Shown: positions 53,616 to 63,743 of the stretch, one piece after another
Numbering within the stretch: position 1 is the first letter of the stretch
How the letters are laid out: each line of letters opens with the position of its first letter
NCBI RefSeq assembly: GCF_036226405.1
Contig: NZ_CP108464.1
Span: 1,674,001-1,738,000, forward strand
Reading direction: 5' to 3'
From: Streptomyces sp. NBC_01260
GTDB taxonomy: Bacteria; Actinomycetota; Actinomycetes; Streptomycetales; Streptomycetaceae
Length of the DNA stretch: 64,000 nucleotides
Notes under the pieces: model-generated
The model's database searches: none
The model's input: the letters and a program-made list of their open reading frames with translations, nothing else
Told to the model about the DNA's origin: nothing
Made by a program: the position numbers and the translations under genes

Positions 53616-54199
53616 CAGGGGTTCACCTCGAAGGCGCGGGCGCGCTTGGCCTGGTCGGGGTCGGCCATCGCCGCCCGGATCTCGGCCGGGCGGCCGTTCT
53701 CGATGAAGTGGTCGACCTTGACCTCGATGAAGAGGGCCTCGGCCCGGACCGCCACGGGCCCGTCCGGGCCGCCGATCCGGCCCGTCGCCCTGGAGTAGAT
53801 CTTCCGGCCGTGCACGGCGGTGATCGCGGCGTCGAGGAACAGCACCGTGTCGACCGGGACGGGGCGGACGAAGTCGGTCTCCAGCCGTCCGGTCACCGCG
53901 ATCACCCGCAGCAGCCAGTTCAGCGAGCCGAGCGTCTCGTCGAGCGCGGTGGCCAGTACCCCGCCGTGCGCCAGGCCGGGGGCTCCCTGGTGGGCGGCCT
54001 GCACGGTGAACTCGGCGGTGACCTCGACACCCTCGCCGGCCCGCGCCTGGAGGTGCAGCCCGTGCGGCTGTCCCCCGCCGCATCCGAAACAGTGTTCGTA
54101 GTGCGCGCCGAGGAGCTCGCCGGGGGCCGGCGCGTCGGGGTGCCGGACCGGTTTCACCGCGTCGGCCGGGGGCTTCAGAGCCGCAGATGTTCCACTCAC
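53615..54199 (-). CDS. PaaI/YdiI-type hotdog-fold thioesterase
   Basis: 194 residues. The hotdog core includes HCFGCGGGQPHGLHLQ, then HQGAPGLAHGGVLATALDE with the catalytic acidic residue in the central helix, and LETDFVRPVPVDT. Such enzymes hydrolyse acyl-CoA. The GTG at 54199 has no ribosome site but sits eight bases after TAAGGT, so translation is probably leaderless. First gene of an operon with dut and DUF3710. Confidence 0.85.
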   Translation of the reverse strand: MSGTSAALKPPADAVKPVRHPDAPAPGELLGAHYEHCFGCGGGQPHGLHLQARAGEGVEVTAEFTVQAAHQGAPGLAHGGVLATALDETLGSLNWLLRVIAVTGRLETDFVRPVPVDTVLFLDAAITAVHGRKIYSRATGRIGGPDGPVAVRAEALFIEVKVDHFIENGRPAEIRAAMADPDQAKRARAFEVNP

Positions 54200-54207
54200 A
54201 GCCGCAG

Positions 54208-54213
54208 ACCTTA
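54208..54213 (-). promoter_or_regulatory. -10 box (TAAGGT) for the thioesterase-dut-DUF3710 operon
   Basis: TAAGGT on the minus strand, eight bases before GTG 54199 with no ribosome site, consistent with a leaderless transcript. Confidence 0.35.
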
Positions 54214-54257
54214 CCCGCGCGGCTACCCGCAGGTCGCGCCGTGCCAAGCTTGGGCTC

Positions 54258-54716
54258 ATGCAGCCTTCCGCCCCGCCATTCGACGAACGCCTCACCGCAC
54301 CCCGTTCATGGTGGGTGATCTGCTTCCTCCTCGGCATCGCGTGCGCGCTGATGCTGCTGCCGCTGGGCACCCTGCCGCTGCTCGCCGGCCTGGTGGGCGG
54401 CACAGCCGCGTCGGCGGTGGTGGTGAGTTCGTACGGCTCCGTCCGGATCCGGGTGGTGGGCGACGCACTCGTGGCCGGTGACGCGCGGATCCCGGTGTCG
54501 GCGCTCGGTGAGGCCGAGGTGCTGGAGGCCGAGGAGGCGCGCGCCTGGCGCTCGTACAAGGCGGACACCCGGGCCTTCATGCTGCTGCGCAGCTACATCC
54601 CGACGGCGGTGCGGGTGAAGATCACGGATCCGCAGGACCCGACTCCGTACGCCTATCTGTCGACGCGCGAGCCGCAGGCGCTGGTGGCGGCGCTGAAGGC
54701 GGCGGTCCGGGCCTGA
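54258..54716 (+). CDS. DUF3093 membrane protein
   Basis: 152 residues. Two adjacent hydrophobic segments at about 20-60 are followed by a small beta-rich domain (VRIRVVGDALVAGDARIPVSALGEAEVL) and a conserved YLSTREPQALVAAL end, as in DUF3093 (Rv2698 neighbourhood). Function unknown. Divergent from the thioesterase operon. Confidence 0.85.
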   Translation: MQPSAPPFDERLTAPRSWWVICFLLGIACALMLLPLGTLPLLAGLVGGTAASAVVVSSYGSVRIRVVGDALVAGDARIPVSALGEAEVLEAEEARAWRSYKADTRAFMLLRSYIPTAVRVKITDPQDPTPYAYLSTREPQALVAALKAAVRA

Positions 54717-54823
54717 GGCTGGTCCCGGGCCCCACGGGCCTCAGGCAGCCCTGGACGGGGCCGGCCGGGGCCCTGAGGCCCCAGGGGGGCGCGGTCGGCC
54801 CGCGGGGCGCGTGAACGGCCCGG

Positions 54824-55792
54824 CTAGCCCTCGGGGGGCTGGTCCGCCGGATGTCCGGGAAAGGCCTCGTACGGGAGCGCGGGCCGTTCCAGCGGCGGCA
54901 GCTCCGGCAGCCGGTCCCAGGGGATCTGCCGCTTCCGCAGATCCTTCCTGACCCGTTCGGCAAGTCTTCTGGTCTCACGGCGGTTCATCATCGCGCCGAC
55001 CGTGGCGCCGATCATGAACGGAATCAGGTTCGGCAGATTGCGCGCGGTGCGCTTCATGATCTGCTGGCGCAGCTCGCGCTTCATCTGGCCGCCGAGTGCC
55101 GCGTTGACCGTCACGGGACGGGTGATGTCGATGCCGCGCTCCTCGGTCCAGGAGGTGAGGTAGGCGGTGGAGCGCTGGGCGAGACCGCCGGGCGGGCGGA
55201 GCCCGTACACCTCGTGCAGCTCCGCGACGAGCTTCATCTCGATCGCGGCCACACCGGTGATCTCCGTGGCCAGCTCGGCGAGCATGGCGGGCGGTACGGG
55301 CATCATGGCCGCCGCGCCGATTCCGGCGCCGACGGCGGCGGTGGCCTTGCCCGCGCCCGCGATGAGCTTGTCGGCCAGCTCCTCGGGCCCGAGGTCCGGG
55401 AACTGCTTGCGCAGGGTGGCGAGATCGCGCACAGGGACGCGGGGAGCGATATCGATGATCAGGTCGGCGATATGACCGATCGCTGCCCTGGCGCTCTCCC
55501 CGCCCTTGCGTACGCCCCGTTTCACTGATTTCAGACGGCCTGCCCCGGTCACGGGCTCCGTCCTGTCGACCTGTTCGGCCCTGTCGGCCGTGTCGACTTC
55601 TGCAGCCGCTCCGGCTGCTTCGAGCGAGGCCGGCCGGCCCCGCTCGTCGTCCTGTCCGCCCGGCGAGGGTGGCAGGGCGGACGGCTCGGCAGGCGCTGCT
55701 ACGCCTTCTGCCGGGCCTGTACCGCCCTGATGCGCCTCCGACGACTTACTGCGCCGGGGGCGCCGCTTCCTGAACGGTGTGTCCCCTGCCAC
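54824..55792 (-). CDS. Conserved streptomycete protein with a glycine/alanine membrane-like segment
   Basis: 322 residues. A Pro/Ala/Asp-rich 80-residue N-terminus, a basic linker, then a helical domain with DLGPEELADKLIAGAGKATAAVG and a hydrophobic AAMMPVPPAMLAELATEI that could associate with membrane. FMIGATVGAMMNRR near 270 is a short possible membrane helix. No family name recalled. GTG start. Lies just downstream of DUF4193 on the same strand, 13 bases away, so probably co-transcribed. Confidence 0.75.
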   Translation of the reverse strand: MAGDTPFRKRRPRRSKSSEAHQGGTGPAEGVAAPAEPSALPPSPGGQDDERGRPASLEAAGAAAEVDTADRAEQVDRTEPVTGAGRLKSVKRGVRKGGESARAAIGHIADLIIDIAPRVPVRDLATLRKQFPDLGPEELADKLIAGAGKATAAVGAGIGAAAMMPVPPAMLAELATEITGVAAIEMKLVAELHEVYGLRPPGGLAQRSTAYLTSWTEERGIDITRPVTVNAALGGQMKRELRQQIMKRTARNLPNLIPFMIGATVGAMMNRRETRRLAERVRKDLRKRQIPWDRLPELPPLERPALPYEAFPGHPADQPPEG

Positions 55793-55805
55793 GGCCGACC
55801 GGACC

Positions 55806-56102
55806 TCAGTCGCAGTCGCGGCAGATCGGCTGGCCGTTCTTCTCGCGGGCCAGCTGACTGCGGTGGTGCACGAGGAAGCAGCTCATGCACGTGAATTCGT
55901 CGGCCTGCTTGGGCAGGACCCTTACGGCCAGTTCTTCGTTGGACAGGTCTGCGCCGGGCAGCTCCAGTCCTTCGGCCGCGTCGAACTCGTCGACATCGAC
56001 GGCCGAGGCCGTCTTGTCGCTCCGACGAGCCTTGAGCTCTTCAAGGCTGTCCTGATCGACGTCGTCGTCGGTCTTTCGTGGGGTGTCGTAATCCGTTGCC
56101 AT
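55806..56102 (-). CDS. DUF4193 zinc-ribbon protein
   Basis: 98 residues. An acidic N-terminal half (TDDDVDQDSLEELKARR) precedes a C-terminal zinc ribbon with CMSC and CRDC pairs. This matches DUF4193, an actinobacterial family found near suhB and sigA (Rv2699c). The zinc ribbon suggests protein or nucleic-acid contact, perhaps with the transcription machinery; unproven. ATG follows gggggaga. Confidence 0.92.
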   Translation of the reverse strand: MATDYDTPRKTDDDVDQDSLEELKARRSDKTASAVDVDEFDAAEGLELPGADLSNEELAVRVLPKQADEFTCMSCFLVHHRSQLAREKNGQPICRDCD

Positions 56103-56506
56103 GTCGCTCTCCCCCTCTGGGTGTCTGCGGTGTCTCAGCGCACGTAACGCGTGAGAGGCCGGACTTGTGCCCGACCCGAGGCGGAGATTTTGCCTCACAT
56201 CAAGGTCTGTTACTCAATCGACACCCAAAAGGACCGCTCGAGAGCGATCGGCTTGGGTGGCGATGGGGACCGTACACGGTCCTGGCGGCGCCGTTGACCG
56301 GCGCCACCCCGTGTACTTCCCGTGATAATGACCCCCGAAAACCCCAACTATTGCCGGATTTCCGGTGGGGGCCCTGATCACGGAGCGTGGACGGCCGGAA
56401 ATTCGCTCCTGTGATCGATCACACATGGCCCCTTCGGGGCCGGGTCCGGAAAATTCCGCTCAAAGCGAACAAAATAATCCGCGTGCGAATCGCTTCGTCC
56501 GGCCTG
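56103..56506. other. 404-base control region between DUF4193 and cutS
   Basis: No gene. It holds the DUF4193 promoter region and a near-palindrome GACCGTACACGGTC (56268-56281) whose inner part pairs with ccgtgtac at 56309-56316; either an operator or a hairpin ending the cutRS transcript. Confidence 0.4.
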
Positions 56507-57748
56507 TCAGACAGGCAGTGAGACGCGCATCACAAGACCACCGCCCTCGCGGGGCTCCGCGATGATACGGCCTCCGTGAGCACGCGCGACGGACCGCGCG
56601 ATCGACAGGCCGAGCCCCACCCCCTTGTCGCTGCCCGTCCGCTCCGTACGCAGCCGTCTGAACGGCTCGAAGAGGTTGTCGATCTCGTAGCCGGGCACCA
56701 CCGGCCCCGTGTTCGAGACGACGAGCAGGGCCTGGCCCGGCAGGAGCTCGGTGGTGACCCCGACCCAGCCGCCGTCCGGAACGTTGTAGCGCACCGCGTT
56801 CTGTACGAGGTTCAGCGCGATCCGCTCCAGCAGCACGCCGTTGCCCTGGACCACGGCCGGGGCCAGCTCGTCGCGCAGCTCCACGCCCTTGGCCTCGGCC
56901 TCGCCCCGGGTCTGGTCGAGGGCGCGCGAGGCGACCTCGGCGAGGTCGACGGGTTTGCGCTCGACGATCTGGTTGTCACTTCGGGCGAGCAGCAGCAGGC
57001 CCTCGACCAGCTGCTCACTGCGTTCATTGGTGGCCAGCAGCGTCTTGCCGAGCTGCTTGAGCTCCGGGGGTGCCTGCGGATCGGAGAGGTGGACCTCCAG
57101 CAGCGTGCGGTTGATCGCCAGGGGCGTGCGCAGCTCGTGCGACGCGTTCCCGACGAACCGCTGCTGCGCGGTGAAGGCCCGCTCCAGCCGGTCCAGCATG
57201 TCGTCGAAGGTGTCGGCGAGCTCCTTGAACTCGTCGTCGGGACCGTCCAGCTCGATGCGCCTGGAGAGATCCGTACCGGCCACCCGACGGGCGATCCGGG
57301 TGATCCGGCCCAGCGGCGAGAGCACCCGTCCCGCCATCGCGTAACCGAAGGCGAAGGCGATGATGCTCAGGCCCACGAGGGCCAGCAGCGACCGGTTGAG
57401 GAGCGTGTCGAGCGCCTGCTGGCGCTGGTGGTTGACGCAGGAGTTCATCGCCGCGTTGACGGAGTCCGGTGAGCTCCCCTCCCCCAGCAGGTTGCAGACC
57501 TTGCTGGACACATGGCCGTCGACGATCTTGAACGGCAGCTCGCTGCCGACGTGCAGGGCCTGCGCGGCCAGCATGTAGATGATCGACAGCAGCAGGATGC
57601 CGGCGATCAGGAACATGCCGCCGTACAGCAGGGTGAGACGTATCCGGATGGTGGGGCGCAGCCAGGGGTACGGGGGCTCCTGCTGTTTGGGCTCCCACGT
57701 GGGTTTGGGGGGCGCCGTCGCGGGCGGCGGGACAGTGGGCACCGGCAT
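56507..57748 (-). CDS. cutS: CutS-type sensor histidine kinase
   Basis: 413 residues. A Pro-rich cytosolic N-terminus, membrane segments at about 33-55 and 128-148 flanking an extracellular loop with two cysteines, HAMP, then the HisKA box GNASHELRTPLAINRTL and HATPase motifs (NLVQNAVRYNVPDG, GLGLSIARSVARAHGG). Length and neighbourhood match CutS of Streptomyces. The start ATG overlaps the cutR stop. CutRS links cell-envelope or redox protein folding to gene control, including antibiotic production, in S. lividans/coelicolor. Confidence 0.88.
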   Translation of the reverse strand: MPVPTVPPPATAPPKPTWEPKQQEPPYPWLRPTIRIRLTLLYGGMFLIAGILLLSIIYMLAAQALHVGSELPFKIVDGHVSSKVCNLLGEGSSPDSVNAAMNSCVNHQRQQALDTLLNRSLLALVGLSIIAFAFGYAMAGRVLSPLGRITRIARRVAGTDLSRRIELDGPDDEFKELADTFDDMLDRLERAFTAQQRFVGNASHELRTPLAINRTLLEVHLSDPQAPPELKQLGKTLLATNERSEQLVEGLLLLARSDNQIVERKPVDLAEVASRALDQTRGEAEAKGVELRDELAPAVVQGNGVLLERIALNLVQNAVRYNVPDGGWVGVTTELLPGQALLVVSNTGPVVPGYEIDNLFEPFRRLRTERTGSDKGVGLGLSIARSVARAHGGRIIAEPREGGGLVMRVSLPV

Positions 57749-58401
57749 CAGATCCGGTAACCCGAGCCGGGCACGGTGACGATCACCGGCGGCTCACCGA
57801 GTTTGCGCCGCAGGGTCATGACGGTCACCCGGACGACGTTGGTGAACGGGTCGGTGTTCTCGTCCCAGGCCTTCTCCAGGAGCTGCTCGGCCGAGACCAC
57901 GGCGCCCTCGCTGCGCATCAGGACCTCCAGCACCGCGAATTCCTTGGGCGCGAGCTGGACCTCCTGCTCGCCACGGAAGACCTCCCGGCGGTTCGGGTCG
58001 AGCTTGATCCCGGCACGCTCCAGGACCGGCGGCAGTGCGACGGTCGTACGGCGCCCGAGCGCCCGAACCCGCGCGGTCAGCTCACTGAAGGCGAAGGGTT
58101 TGGGCAGATAGTCGTCGGCGCCGAGCTCAAGGCCCTCCACCCGGTCACTGACGTCTCCGGAGGCGGTGAGCATGAGCACCCGGGTCGGCATGCCCAGCTC
58201 GACGATCCTGCGGCAGACGTCGTCGCCGTGCACCAGGGGGAGGTCCCGGTCCAGCACCACGACGTCGTAGTCGTTGACCTCGATGCGCTCCAGTGCCGCT
58301 GCACCGTCGTACACGACATCGACGGCCATGGCCTCCCGGCGCAATCCGGTGGCCACCGCATCGGCGAGCAGCTGCTCGTCCTCCACGACGAGTACGCGCA
58401 C
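57748..58401 (-). CDS. cutR: CutR-type response regulator
   Basis: 217 residues, the same length as CutR. Receiver: VVEDEQ acidic pair, Asp in VVVLDRDLPLVHGDD (near 51), Lys in LPKPFAFSE (near 100). OmpR-type DNA-binding domain: QVQLAPKEFAVLEVLMRSEG and NVVRVTVMTLRRKLG. GTG start with ggaaggaag upstream. First gene of the cutRS operon. Confidence 0.92.
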   Translation of the reverse strand: MRVLVVEDEQLLADAVATGLRREAMAVDVVYDGAAALERIEVNDYDVVVLDRDLPLVHGDDVCRRIVELGMPTRVLMLTASGDVSDRVEGLELGADDYLPKPFAFSELTARVRALGRRTTVALPPVLERAGIKLDPNRREVFRGEQEVQLAPKEFAVLEVLMRSEGAVVSAEQLLEKAWDENTDPFTNVVRVTVMTLRRKLGEPPVIVTVPGSGYRI

Positions 58402-58796
58402 GGCGCTTCCTTCCCTAGAACTTCCACAACAGAGCTGCACAACGTCCGCGACGGACCGGCGGAACGTTCGAACCAGACCGGTGGCCCATGATCCGGGCCG
58501 TACCCAGGCACGGTCTGTGCGCCTCCATCCTGCCCGTAACGCGTATAAACGGGCGGTAAGACGGCGCGGCCCGACCTGCGGCTTCCCGGAATGCAGCGGT
58601 TTTCCGGGCCAGTTGAGGTTTCTCTGAGGGCCGGGTTGGGGAGGACGAATTCACACCCGCGATCGCGCCTCTTACGTGGCGTGCCACTGGCCCCCTCCGT
58701 TCCCCCGGAGGATGCGTGATCACCCGCCCTACCGCCTCGGCGGAGGGAAACCCGGGCACACCCCCGTGCCACCGACCCACGATGAGGGGGCGCCTC
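58402..58796. other. 395-base divergent promoter region, cutR / small protein
   Basis: No gene seen. An AT-rich patch gtataaa on the + strand near 58547-58553 could supply -10 elements on both strands. A gcgatcgc palindrome lies near 58660. Nothing else stands out. Confidence 0.4.
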
Positions 58797-58970
58797 ATGG
58801 ACGCTTTCACCGCAGGTCTGCTGCAACGCATCAAGACCACCGAGTCCGACCTCACGAAGGCCCGCGAGACGGGCGACGACTTCCTCGCGGACGTCGAGCA
58901 GAGCGAGCTGGAGGATCTGCACCGCCTCGCTGCCGAGCATGGAGTCCACATCGGCGCCTCACGCGTCTGA
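58797..58970 (+). CDS. 57-residue acidic helical protein
   Basis: Opens MDAFTAGLLQRIKTTESDL and is a single amphipathic, acidic helical protein ending in HGVHIGASRV. The ATG follows gagggggcg. Such small proteins are conserved beside cutR in Streptomyces, to my recollection; function unknown. A strong terminator follows ten bases after the stop. Confidence 0.75.
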   Translation: MDAFTAGLLQRIKTTESDLTKARETGDDFLADVEQSELEDLHRLAAEHGVHIGASRV

Positions 58971-58980
58971 GCCGTCACGA

Positions 58981-59020
58981 GAAGGCCCCGCAGTGCCGTA
59001 CCGGCACATGCGGGGCCTTC
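58981..59020. terminator. Strong bidirectional terminator
   Basis: Arms gaaggccccgca and tgcggggccttc with an inner stem gtgccg / cggcac, between the convergent 57-residue gene and the inositol-monophosphatase gene; T-rich on both exits. Confidence 0.9.
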
Positions 59021-59055
59021 TTCGTTCCGGTGCGGCCCACGGCCCGCACAGCGGC

Positions 59056-59877
59056 TCAGTCGTGCCAGGCGCCCAGTTCCTCCAGCAGGGACTGCAGCGG
59101 CTCGAAGACGCCCGGTGACGCGGCCACCGTCAGGCCGCCGTCGGCGGGCATCCCCGGCCGCCCGCCGGTGAGCGCGCCGGCCTCCCGCGCGACGAGGTCA
59201 CCGGCCGCCAGGTCCCACGGGTGGAGGCCGCGCTCGTAGTAGCCGTCGAGACGGCCCGCGGCGACGTCGCAGAGGTCGATCGCGGCGGAACCGCCACGCC
59301 GGATGTCCCGCAGCCGCGGGATCAGCACGCGCGCCACGTCGGCCTGGTGCGCCCGGACGTCGGCGACGTAGTTGAAGCCGGTCGACACGAGCGCCTGGTC
59401 GAGCGGCGGAGCGGGACGGCAGCGCAGGGCGGCCCCGCCGTCCCCGTAGGCACCGCCCTTCGCGTACGCACCGCCGCCGAGCACCGCGTGGTACGTCTCC
59501 CGGCGCATCGGGACCTCCACCACGCCCACGACCCGCTCGCCGTCCCGTTCCGCGGCGATGGAGACGGCCCAGGTGGGCAGCCCGTACAGGTAGTTCACGG
59601 TGCCGTCGAGCGGGTCGATCACCCAGCGGATGCCGCTGCTGCCCTCGGAGCTGGCGCCCTCCTCACCGAGGAAGCCGTCCTGGGGGCGGCGTTCGGACAG
59701 GAAGCCGGTGATCAGTTTCTCGGCGGCGATGTCCATCTCGGTGACGACGTCCACCGGGCTGGACTTGGTCGCGGCCACCCCCAGGTCAGCGGGGCGTCCG
59801 TCGCGCAGCAGCGCGCCGGCCCGGTGGGCGGCGTCCAGGGCGAGGTCGAGCAGTTCGGACAGCAGGGGGTCGGTCAC
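59056..59877 (-). CDS. suhB: Inositol monophosphatase family protein
   Basis: 273 residues. The Mg2+-binding motifs are complete: GEEGA near 71, DPLDGTVNY near 87, and WDLAAGDLVAREAGA near 223. The family removes phosphate from inositol phosphate or related sugar phosphates. GTG start preceded by gggagcg. Syntenic with mycobacterial suhB (Rv2701c by recollection). Lies 39 bases after hemH on the same strand, so likely co-transcribed. Confidence 0.9.
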   Translation of the reverse strand: MTDPLLSELLDLALDAAHRAGALLRDGRPADLGVAATKSSPVDVVTEMDIAAEKLITGFLSERRPQDGFLGEEGASSEGSSGIRWVIDPLDGTVNYLYGLPTWAVSIAAERDGERVVGVVEVPMRRETYHAVLGGGAYAKGGAYGDGGAALRCRPAPPLDQALVSTGFNYVADVRAHQADVARVLIPRLRDIRRGGSAAIDLCDVAAGRLDGYYERGLHPWDLAAGDLVAREAGALTGGRPGMPADGGLTVAASPGVFEPLQSLLEELGAWHD

Positions 59878-59916
59878 AGCGCTCCCAAGGGGGTGAGGGG
59901 ACGGGTCGGGCGGGAC

Positions 59917-61044
59917 CTACGCGTACGGGCTGTCGGCGCCCGCGGCGGCCGGCCTGGCCGCACGGGCCGGGCAGCAGCCGACCGGGCAGAGGTCGTGGCT
60001 TGCCCCGAGCGCACCGAGGGCACACCTCTTCCGGCCGCGGCCCTGTTCGGTGGCCGCGCGCTCCAGCACGAGGTCGCGCACCGCCGCCGCGAACCGCGGG
60101 TCGGCGCCGACGGTCGCGGACCGGCGCACCGGCAGGCCGAGCTCGGCGGCCTTCGCGGTGGCCTCGGTGTCGAGGTCGTACAGGACCTCCATGTGATCCG
60201 AGACGAAGCCGATGGGCGCCATCACCACGGCGGGAACGCCGTCGCTGTGCAGCAGCTCCAGGTGGTCGCAGATGTCGGGTTCCAGCCACGGAATGTGCGG
60301 GGCACCGCTGCGCGACTGGTAGACGAGCTGCCAGGGGTACTCGGCACCGGTCCGCTCACGGACGGCCTCGACGATCACCCGTGCCACGTCGAGATGCTCG
60401 GCGACGTACGCACCGCCGTCGCCGTGCGCCTCCGGCGGGCCGGAGGCATCGGCCGCCGAGGTGGGGATGGAGTGCGTGGTGAAGGCGAGGTGCGCCCCGG
60501 CCCGCACGTCCTCGGGAAGGTCGGCCAGGGAGGCGAGCACGCCGTCCACCATCGGTTCGACGAAGCCGGGGTGGTTGAAGTAGTGCCGCAGCTTGTCGAC
60601 GCGCGGCACCGGCAGCCCTTCGGCCTCCAGGACGGCCAGCGACTCGGCGAGGTTCTCGCGGTACTGCCGGCAGCCGGAGTACGAGGCGTACGCGCTGGTC
60701 GCCAGGACGGCGATGCGACGGTGTCCGTCCCCGGCCATCTCGCGCAGGGTGTCGGTCAGGTAGGGCGCCCAGTTGCGGTTGCCCCAGTAGACCGGCAGGT
60801 CGAGTCCGTGATCCGCGAAGTCCTTGCGCAGGGCGTCGAGCAGGGCCCTGTTCTGGCCGTTGATCGGGCTGACGCCGCCGAACAGGAAGTAGTGCTTGCC
60901 GACCTCCTTCAGCCGCTCCTCTGGGATGCCCCGGCCGCGGGTCACGTTCGCCAGGAACGGAACCACGTCGTCCGGGCCTTCGGGGCCCCCGAAGGAGAGC
61001 AGCAGCAGGGCGTCGTAGGGAGCGGGCTCACGCAGATCGGACAT
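59917..61044 (-). CDS. hemH: Coproporphyrin/protoporphyrin ferrochelatase
   Basis: 375 residues. [15 protein letters not shown] at the start, [26 protein letters not shown], a catalytic His in FTTHSIPTS and the Glu-containing [14 protein letters not shown] loop give a full ferrochelatase. The C-terminus has four cysteines ([18 protein letters not shown]), consistent with the 2Fe-2S cluster of actinobacterial enzymes. In these bacteria the enzyme usually inserts iron into coproporphyrin III (CpfC). ATG at 61044 gives normal length. Confidence 0.95.
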   Translation of the reverse strand: MSDLREPAPYDALLLLSFGGPEGPDDVVPFLANVTRGRGIPEERLKEVGKHYFLFGGVSPINGQNRALLDALRKDFADHGLDLPVYWGNRNWAPYLTDTLREMAGDGHRRIAVLATSAYASYSGCRQYRENLAESLAVLEAEGLPVPRVDKLRHYFNHPGFVEPMVDGVLASLADLPEDVRAGAHLAFTTHSIPTSAADASGPPEAHGDGGAYVAEHLDVARVIVEAVRERTGAEYPWQLVYQSRSGAPHIPWLEPDICDHLELLHSDGVPAVVMAPIGFVSDHMEVLYDLDTEATAKAAELGLPVRRSATVGADPRFAAAVRDLVLERAATEQGRGRKRCALGALGASHDLCPVGCCPARAARPAAAGADSPYA

Positions 61045-61203
61045 GACATCGATCCTGCCACCCGTCCCCGGCGCGGCTCCCACCGACATCCGTCCCGCAC
61101 ACCCGCCGGTCTCCCGCGGCCGGGCACACCGCCCCACCCGTAAGCTGTATCGGCCACGTTCACCCCTGACACCGCGTGTGACCACGCCGTAGCGGAGTAC
61201 CCC

Positions 61204-62451
61204 TTGCCCAGTCCCTACCGCGCGATCTTCGCCGCCCCCGGCTCCAAGAGGTTCTCCTCGGCCGGCTTCTTCGGCCGCATGCCGCTGTCCATGATGGGCA
61301 TCGGCGTGGTGACCATGGTCTCCCAGCTGACCGGCCGGTACGGGCTGGCGGGCGCGCTCTCCGCGACGCTGGCGATGGCCGCAGCGGTGGTGGGACCGCA
61401 GGTGTCCCGGCTGGTCGACCGGCACGGACAGCGCCGGGTGCTGCGCCCGGTGACCCTCGTCGCCCTGGCGGCCGTGGCCGGTCTGCTGGTCTGCGCGCAG
61501 CAGGGGCTGCCGGACTGGACCCTGTTCGTGTTCGCGGCCGGCGCCGGCTGCGTCCCCAGCGTCGGTTCGATGGTCCGGGCCCGCTGGGCGGAGATCTACC
61601 GGGGCTCGGCGCGGCAGCTCCACACCGCGTACGCGTGGGAGTCGATCGTCGACGAGGTGTGTTTCATCTTCGGCCCGATCATCTCGATCGGGCTCTCCAC
61701 CGCCTGGTTCCCCGAGGCGGGCCCGCTGCTGGCCGCCGGCTTCCTGCTGGTCGGCGTCTTCTGGCTGACCGCGCAGCGGGCCACCGAACCGGTGCCGCAT
61801 CCGCACGCGCGGCACACCAGCGGTTCCGCGCTGGCCTCCCGCGGCCTCCAGGTGCTCGTGGGGACCTTCGTGGCGACCGGCGCGATCTTCGGAGCGATCG
61901 ACGTGGTGACGGTGGCCTTCGCCGAGGAGCAGGGCCACAAGGCCGCGGCGAGCCTCGTGCTGGCCGTGTACGCGCTGGGGTCCTGCCTCGCCGGGGCGGT
62001 CTTCGGCCTGCTGCACCTGAAGGGCAGGCCGTCCAGCCGGTGGCTGGTGGGAGTGTGTGCGATGGCCGTGAGTATGATCCCCCTCCAACTGGCCGGGAGC
62101 CTGCCGTTCCTGGCCGTGGCGCTCTTTGTCGCGGGCCTCGCCATCGCACCGACGATGGTCACCACCATGGCTCTCGTCGAACAGCACGTACCGCGCACCA
62201 GACTGACCGAGGGCATGACCTGGACCAGCACCGGGCTCGCCGTAGGTGTGGCGCTCGGCTCCTCGGCCGCCGGCTGGGTGGTCGACGCGTCCGGGGCGAA
62301 GGCGGGGTACGCGGTGCCCGTCGTGGCGGGAGCGCTCGCGGCCGCGGTGGCGTTCCTGGGGTACCGCCGGCTCAGTGGGCCGGTTCCTACGGAAGGGCGC
62401 GGGGAAGATGACCGACACCTACGCACGGACGACGACAAGCGCGTGGCGTAA
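61204..62451 (+). CDS. MFS transporter
   Basis: 415 residues with twelve hydrophobic segments and a loop [10 protein letters not shown] between segments two and three, the MFS motif A position. The start is TTG (cggag upstream), giving [20 protein letters not shown]. Substrate not predictable; export is likely from the sequence type. Divergent from hemH, whose locus it shares in streptomycetes. Its last 44 bases overlap the next gene. Confidence 0.85.
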   Translation: MPSPYRAIFAAPGSKRFSSAGFFGRMPLSMMGIGVVTMVSQLTGRYGLAGALSATLAMAAAVVGPQVSRLVDRHGQRRVLRPVTLVALAAVAGLLVCAQQGLPDWTLFVFAAGAGCVPSVGSMVRARWAEIYRGSARQLHTAYAWESIVDEVCFIFGPIISIGLSTAWFPEAGPLLAAGFLLVGVFWLTAQRATEPVPHPHARHTSGSALASRGLQVLVGTFVATGAIFGAIDVVTVAFAEEQGHKAAASLVLAVYALGSCLAGAVFGLLHLKGRPSSRWLVGVCAMAVSMIPLQLAGSLPFLAVALFVAGLAIAPTMVTTMALVEQHVPRTRLTEGMTWTSTGLAVGVALGSSAAGWVVDASGAKAGYAVPVVAGALAAAVAFLGYRRLSGPVPTEGRGEDDRHLRTDDDKRVA

Positions 62452-63730
62452 CTGGGCGGGGAACGTCACCGCCCGTCCGGTACGGACCGTGTCACCCGCC
62501 TCCGTGGACGAGCTGGCCGAGGAGCTGCGCAGGGCGTCCGAGGACGGCCTGAAGGTGAAGCCGGTGGGCACCGGCCACTCCTTCACCGCGACCGCGGCCA
62601 CCGACGGACTGCTGATACGCCCCGATCTGCTCACCGGCATCCGGGAGATCGACCGTGCGGCGATGACGGTGACCGTCGAGGCCGGCACCCCGCTGAAGCG
62701 CCTCAACACCGCGCTGGCCCGCGAGGGCCTCTCGCTCACCAACATGGGCGACATCATGGATCAGACGGTCGCCGGGGCCACCTCCACCGGCACCCACGGC
62801 ACCGGCCGCGACTCGGCGTCGATATCCGCGCAGATCCGCGCCCTGGAGCTGGTCACGGCGGACGGCACGGTGCTGACCTGCTCGGAGACCGAGAACGCGG
62901 ACGTCTTCGCCGTCGCCCGGATCGGGCTCGGCGCCCTGGGCGTCATCACGGCGATCACCTTCGCCGTGGAGCCGGTCTTCCTGCTGACCGCCCGCGAGGA
63001 GCCGATGACCTTCGACAAGGTCACGGCCGACTTCGATCAGCTGGTGGCCGAGAACGAACACTTCGAGTTCTACTGGTTCCCGCACACCGGCAACTGCAAC
63101 ACCAAGCGCAACAACCGGAGCGCGGGCCCCGCCGCTCCGCCCGGCAAGGTCAGCGGCTGGATCGAGGATGAGCTCCTCTCCAACGGGATCTTCCAGGCGG
63201 CTTGCTCGCTCGGCCGGGCGGTACCCGCCACGATCCCCTCGATCGCCAAGCTCTCCAGCCGCGCCCTGTCGGCACGCACGTACACCGACATCCCGTACAA
63301 GGTCTTCACCAGCCCGCGCCGGGTGCGGTTCGTGGAGATGGAGTACGCCCTGCCCCGCGAGGCTGCCGTGGAGGCGCTGCGCGAGGTCAAGGCGATGGTC
63401 GAGCGTTCACCGCTGCGCATCAGCTTCCCGGTGGAGGTGCGCACCGCCCCCGCCGACGACATCGCGCTCTCCACGGCCTCGGGCCGGGAGAGCGCGTACA
63501 TCGCCGTCCATCTGTACCGGGGCACGCCGTACCAGGCGTACTTCACGGCGGTGGAGCGGATCATGACCGCCCACGACGGCCGCCCCCACTGGGGCAAGGT
63601 CAACACCCGTGACTCCGGGTACCTGGCCGGGGTGTACCCGCGGTTCGGCGAGTTCACCGCGGTCCGGGACCGGCTGGACCCGGACCGCCTCTTCGCCAAC
63701 GACTACCTGCGCCGGGTCCTGGGCGACTGA
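62408..63730 (+). CDS. FAD-linked D-arabinono/L-gulono-1,4-lactone oxidase
   Basis: 440 residues. The N-terminal FAD-binding PCMH domain has [18 protein letters not shown] and [18 protein letters not shown], and the ALO domain begins near residue 185 and ends HWGKVN ... YPRFGEF, the ALO signature with [13 protein letters not shown]. Oxidises aldono-lactones or related sugars. ATG at 62408 with gggga upstream; overlaps the MFS gene by 44 bases, so translation is coupled. Confidence 0.9.
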   Translation: MTDTYARTTTSAWRNWAGNVTARPVRTVSPASVDELAEELRRASEDGLKVKPVGTGHSFTATAATDGLLIRPDLLTGIREIDRAAMTVTVEAGTPLKRLNTALAREGLSLTNMGDIMDQTVAGATSTGTHGTGRDSASISAQIRALELVTADGTVLTCSETENADVFAVARIGLGALGVITAITFAVEPVFLLTAREEPMTFDKVTADFDQLVAENEHFEFYWFPHTGNCNTKRNNRSAGPAAPPGKVSGWIEDELLSNGIFQAACSLGRAVPATIPSIAKLSSRALSARTYTDIPYKVFTSPRRVRFVEMEYALPREAAVEALREVKAMVERSPLRISFPVEVRTAPADDIALSTASGRESAYIAVHLYRGTPYQAYFTAVERIMTAHDGRPHWGKVNTRDSGYLAGVYPRFGEFTAVRDRLDPDRLFANDYLRRVLGD

Positions 63731-63743
63731 TGACCGCGTCCGC